DNA of 7,997 bases, taken from assembly GCA_021737445.1 (NCBI GenBank), contig JAIPDY010000146.1, positions 1 to 7,997 on the forward strand, read 5' to 3'. The stretch comes from Desulfotignum sp. GTDB lineage: Bacteria > Desulfobacterota > Desulfobacteria > Desulfobacterales > Desulfobacteraceae. Shown piece by piece: positions 6,186-7,997 of this stretch. Below the pieces are notes generated by a model, which did not search any database, was not told where the DNA came from, and saw only the letters and a list, made by a program, of their open reading frames with translations. The position numbers and the translations under genes are program-made. The first letter of the stretch is position 1; each line of letters begins with the position of its first letter.

Positions 6186-6716
6186 TCAAGATGTGTTAAT
6201 AGGGGTTGTCCATGCAAAGATCAGGCCGGTGGAGATCGCATCTGATGAGTCAAAATCTGACGGATCATGCCCGGCTTCTGAGATATATGCCGGAAAAATG
6301 GTCCGGACGTCATATTTGGCCACAAGTAAAAAAGGTTTTATCCCGGTGAGGGATCTGATCAGTGTGCCCAGCTGACCCGTGGCATTACCGGCCACCCGCA
6401 CCAGACCGGCCGGTGTGCAGAGATGAATCCGGGGCGAGATTCCGTCACTGGTAAATTTGTATCGTTGATATGTATCGCTTTGATACAGTTGTGTATCTTT
6501 TCCAGATCCATCGGTTTCCAGAATATCGGGAAAAGGGCTGGGGCCGGTCAACGGCTGATCAGCCACACGCAGCAGATGGAAGCTGTGCCCTCCCCGGATC
6601 CTCGATCCAAAATTATCATAACTGAATATGAAAAGCCCTGATGCCAGAAGAGATCCGATGGTCTGGATTCCCTGTCCTGCGGCACCGCCGATAAGAATGG
6701 TGATGTCCTGTCCCAT
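6186..6716 (-). pseudogene. internally deleted 2-oxoacid:ferredoxin oxidoreductase gamma/alpha subunit remnant
   Basis: A 176-codon open frame made of separated pieces of a KorA-type fused gamma-alpha subunit, normally about 560-580 aa. Residues 1-66 are the gamma-domain start (TILIGGAAGQGIQTIGSLLA ... SRIRGGHSFHLLRV). Residues 83-96 (TYQRYKFTSDGISPR region) match the mid/late alpha domain. Residues 109-145 (GNATGQLGTLIRSLTGIKP, then KYDVRTIFPAYI) match the alpha C-terminus, where KYDGRPF is usual. The thiamine-diphosphate-contacting and most structural parts between these blocks are missing, a loss of roughly 400 residues, and no beta-subunit gene follows. The frame has no stop, which is odd for a decayed gene. 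The ATG lacks a clear ribosome site. Its TGA overlaps the ribosome site of the flavodoxin. I read it as a relic, but a retained short product cannot be excluded. Confidence 0.7.
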
Positions 6717-6883
6717 AAATGATTCCAGATTTTTTTGTTACCTGGTTTATTTATCCGAATGTATCATTCTCTGCTGGCATTTGAAAGCAAAAATCCACAG
6801 GCCAAAGTCCTGGATGTATGCCGCCCGACACGGGTCTTTTGACCTGGCAGCCGGACAGCCAAATAAATTGCTCCTTGCCAAAC

Positions 6884-6899
6884 CGGCACAAAAAATGCA
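6884..6899 (+). promoter_or_regulatory. candidate sigma-54 promoter of glutaredoxin-ftrB-citrate synthase operon
   Basis: CGGCACAAAAAATGCA matches TGGCACRNNNNTTGCW at 14 of 16 positions, with GG (6885-6886) and GC (6897-6898) ten bases apart. A start near 6910 would give a leader of about 88 bases before the glutaredoxin ATG. This is weaker than the other two sites in the window, but it has the same orientation logic and intergenic location. A CCCG-ACA-CGGG dyad (6824-6834), about 80 bases before that start, could be an activator site. Confidence 0.5.
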
Positions 6900-6921
6900 A
6901 AATATATTTAGATGCAAAAAA

Positions 6922-6977
6922 CAGAACCAGTTTAAATCAAGGTCAAACCCGGTTCTGGTTCACACAAGCAACCTTGA
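6922..6977 (+). repeat. two interleaved inverted repeats in the glutaredoxin leader
   Basis: CAGAACC (6922-6928) pairs with GGTTCTG (6951-6957), and TCAAGGT (6937-6943) pairs with ACCTTGA (6971-6977). The order left1-left2-right1-right2 is that of an H-type pseudoknot, and it ends eight bases before the glutaredoxin ribosome site. An alternative stem GAACCAG/CTGGTTC (6924-6930 with 6955-6961) shares bases with the first. It could be a leader RNA fold, operator half-sites, or chance; each 7-bp pair is not rare on its own. Confidence 0.3.
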
Positions 6978-6997
6978 CACCATCAAAGGAGCCATCA

Positions 6998-7258
6998 ATG
7001 ACCACAGAAAAGCCCATACTCTATGCTTTGAGCACTTGCAGCCATTGCAAATCCACCAAAAAATTATTAAATGACTGCAATGTGGAATATAATTATGTGG
7101 AAGTGGACGACCTGGAAGGCGAAGAAAGAAAAGCCATTATCGCCGACATCAAGGAACTGAACCCAAGGTGTTCCTTTCCCACCATCAAGATCAATAATAC
7201 GGTCATCGTCGGGTACAAGGAAAAAGAAATTAAAGCGGCATTGGGGATTGAACAATGA
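6998..7258 (+). CDS. glutaredoxin-like thiol-disulfide protein
   Basis: An 86-aa thioredoxin-fold protein. The redox motif C14-S-H-C17 follows the first strand (PILYALSTCSHC); the cis-Pro loop is SFPTIKI; the C-terminus has VIVGYKEKEI where glutathione-using glutaredoxins have GG-x-D, so the glutathione pocket looks incomplete. It is therefore closer to NrdH-like or FTR-linked glutaredoxins than to classic Grx. The start at 6998 has AAAGGAG six bases upstream. The stop overlaps the ATG of ftrB in a 4-base ATGA, so the two proteins are made in step. The likely electron source is FtrB (ferredoxin -> FtrB -> this protein -> target disulfides), inferred from the gene pairing and the missing glutathione site. 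Family assignment is strong; the target is unknown. Confidence 0.9.
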   Translation: MTTEKPILYALSTCSHCKSTKKLLNDCNVEYNYVEVDDLEGEERKAIIADIKELNPRCSFPTIKINNTVIVGYKEKEIKAALGIEQ

Positions 7259-7584
7259 AAGTGGAACAGCTTTACCAGGCATTGAAAAAATCACAGGAAG
7301 CCAAAGGGATCTATTTTAACAAGGACAAGGATCTGGTTTTTGAACTTCTGGAATCTTTGCTTTTGAATAAGGACCGGTACGGGTACATGGCCTGTCCGTG
7401 CCGCCTGGCCTGTGCAGACAGAGAAAAAGACAAAGACATCATCTGCCCCTGTGTATACCGGGAGCCGGATCTGGAAGAGTTCGGGGCCTGTTATTGCGGG
7501 CTTTATGTTTCCAAAGCGGTTCACAACCATGAGGCCCGGGTGGAATATGTCCCGGAAAGACGGCCCCCTGAAAAAATTTTCTAA
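7255..7584 (+). CDS. ftrB: ferredoxin:thioredoxin reductase catalytic (beta) subunit
   Basis: A 109-aa [4Fe-4S] disulfide reductase that passes electrons from ferredoxin to thioredoxin-fold proteins. The family Cys pattern is complete: CPCR (C47, C49), CPC (C64, C66) and CYC (C79, C81). By analogy with Synechocystis FTR, C47, C64, C66 and C79 bind the cluster while C49 and C81 form the active disulfide; C53 is extra. The residue between C79 and C81 is Tyr, not the His of plant and cyanobacterial CHC. No variable (alpha) subunit gene is present, as is usual outside phototrophs. It overlaps the glutaredoxin gene by ATGA, and a citrate synthase gene follows after 21 bases. Its nearest partners in this window are that glutaredoxin and the TrxC-like protein. 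Confidence 0.95.
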   Translation: MKVEQLYQALKKSQEAKGIYFNKDKDLVFELLESLLLNKDRYGYMACPCRLACADREKDKDIICPCVYREPDLEEFGACYCGLYVSKAVHNHEARVEYVPERRPPEKIF

Positions 7585-7605
7585 TTTTTTTTAAAGGAGA
7601 GACCC

Positions 7606-7997
7606 ATGAACGACGAATGCGCTCCTGTTTTGAATACCGGTCTTCGCGGCGTGGATGTGGCCAGTTCAAAAATATGTGATGTCCGGGGCAAGGAAGGCAA
7701 ACTGATTTATCGCGGTTATAGGATTGAAGACCTGGCCAGCAATGCCACGTTTGAAGAGGTCTGCTTTCTGCTGCTGTATGAACGGCTCCCGGGCAGCCAG
7801 GAGCTGGCTGATTTTGATACCGGCCTGAAACAGAAACGCCGGCTGCCCGAAAACCTGCTGCCGCTTTTAAAAAGCCTGCCCAAAAAGATGAACCCCATGG
7901 ATGTGATCCAGTTGACCACCCCTATGCTGATCCAGACCGATGGAAACGAGGGCACAGAAAACATGGAAGATGTCCTTCACAGCGCAGAAAACCTGAT
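7606..7997 (+). CDS. citrate synthase, N-terminal part (runs off right edge)
   Basis: About 130 residues are visible. GLRGVDVASSKICDVRGKEG, then LIYRGYRIEDLASNATFEEV and CFLLLYERLP, is the standard N-terminus of short bacterial/archaeal citrate synthases and 2-methylcitrate synthases, condensing acetyl-CoA with oxaloacetate or propionyl-CoA with oxaloacetate. Catalytic His and Asp residues lie outside the window, so citrate cannot be told from methylcitrate synthase. The ATG at 7606 has AAAGGAGAG six bases upstream. It is 21 bases after ftrB with no terminator between, so it is probably the third gene of the glutaredoxin-ftrB operon. Two Cys residues lie near the N-terminus (5, 24). Confidence 0.9.
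   Translation, partial: MNDECAPVLNTGLRGVDVASSKICDVRGKEGKLIYRGYRIEDLASNATFEEVCFLLLYERLPGSQELADFDTGLKQKRRLPENLLPLLKSLPKKMNPMDVIQLTTPMLIQTDGNEGTENMEDVLHSAENL

Noticed and set aside
6818..6997. In-frame extension of the glutaredoxin gene 60 codons upstream
   Set aside because: The extension is unlike any glutaredoxin, has no ribosome site and contains the candidate promoter; AAAGGAG directly precedes the ATG at 6998.
7571..7600. A/T runs between ftrB and citrate synthase resembling a terminator
   Set aside because: No GC stem, only A- and T-runs; the two genes look co-transcribed.
1..7997. CRISPR arrays, tRNA/rRNA genes, transposons and integrase sites
   Set aside because: No regularly spaced repeats, no tRNA-like or rRNA segments, and no transposase or integrase motifs were seen on either strand.

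Overview
The window looks like chromosomal DNA from an anaerobic, probably sulfate-reducing deltaproteobacterium of the Desulfobacterales type. The basis is gene content: a rubredoxin / flavodiiron oxygen-reductase pair, a class I desulfoferrodoxin and a ferredoxin-dependent thioredoxin reductase, with moderate GC content and strong AGGAGG-type ribosome sites. This placement is an inference from families; no rRNA or other phylogenetic marker is present.

Layout. (1) 1-2697, minus strand: an apparent operon read leftward, consisting of an SRPBCC + TIGR01777-type epimerase fusion, a roughly 12-helix membrane protein, and the start of a DHH-family phosphoesterase that runs off the left edge. (2) 2698-2918: a divergent promoter region. 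(3) 2919-4288, plus strand: a rubredoxin (52 aa, with unusual Cys-X-Cys spacing) and a flavodiiron protein, followed by a strong hairpin terminator that also lies between the convergent genes. (4) 4442-5144, minus strand: a 75-aa unrecognised small protein followed by desulfoferrodoxin (superoxide reductase). (5) 5271-6716, minus strand: an internally deleted relic of a 2-oxoacid:ferredoxin oxidoreductase gamma/alpha subunit, then a flavodoxin and a zinc-ribbon thioredoxin. (6) 6717-6997: a divergent intergenic region. (7) 6998-7997, plus strand: a glutaredoxin-like protein, the ferredoxin:thioredoxin reductase catalytic subunit and the N-terminal part of a citrate synthase.

How it fits together. 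Rubredoxin passes electrons to the flavodiiron protein, which reduces O2 to water (or NO to N2O). Desulfoferrodoxin reduces superoxide. FtrB, the glutaredoxin-like protein and the thioredoxin form a ferredoxin-fed thiol-disulfide system, and the flavodoxin is another low-potential carrier. Most of 2.9-7.6 kb is therefore an oxygen-defence and thiol-redox island.

The most notable point is regulatory. Three separate intergenic regions carry sigma-54 (RpoN) -24/-12 promoter sequences, each correctly oriented: 15/16 to consensus before rubredoxin, 16/16 before the small ORF-desulfoferrodoxin pair, and 14/16 before the glutaredoxin-ftrB group. This suggests one RpoN-dependent oxygen/redox regulon. 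The perfect site also sits between the arms of an 11-bp perfect inverted repeat. No enhancer-binding regulator gene is in the window.
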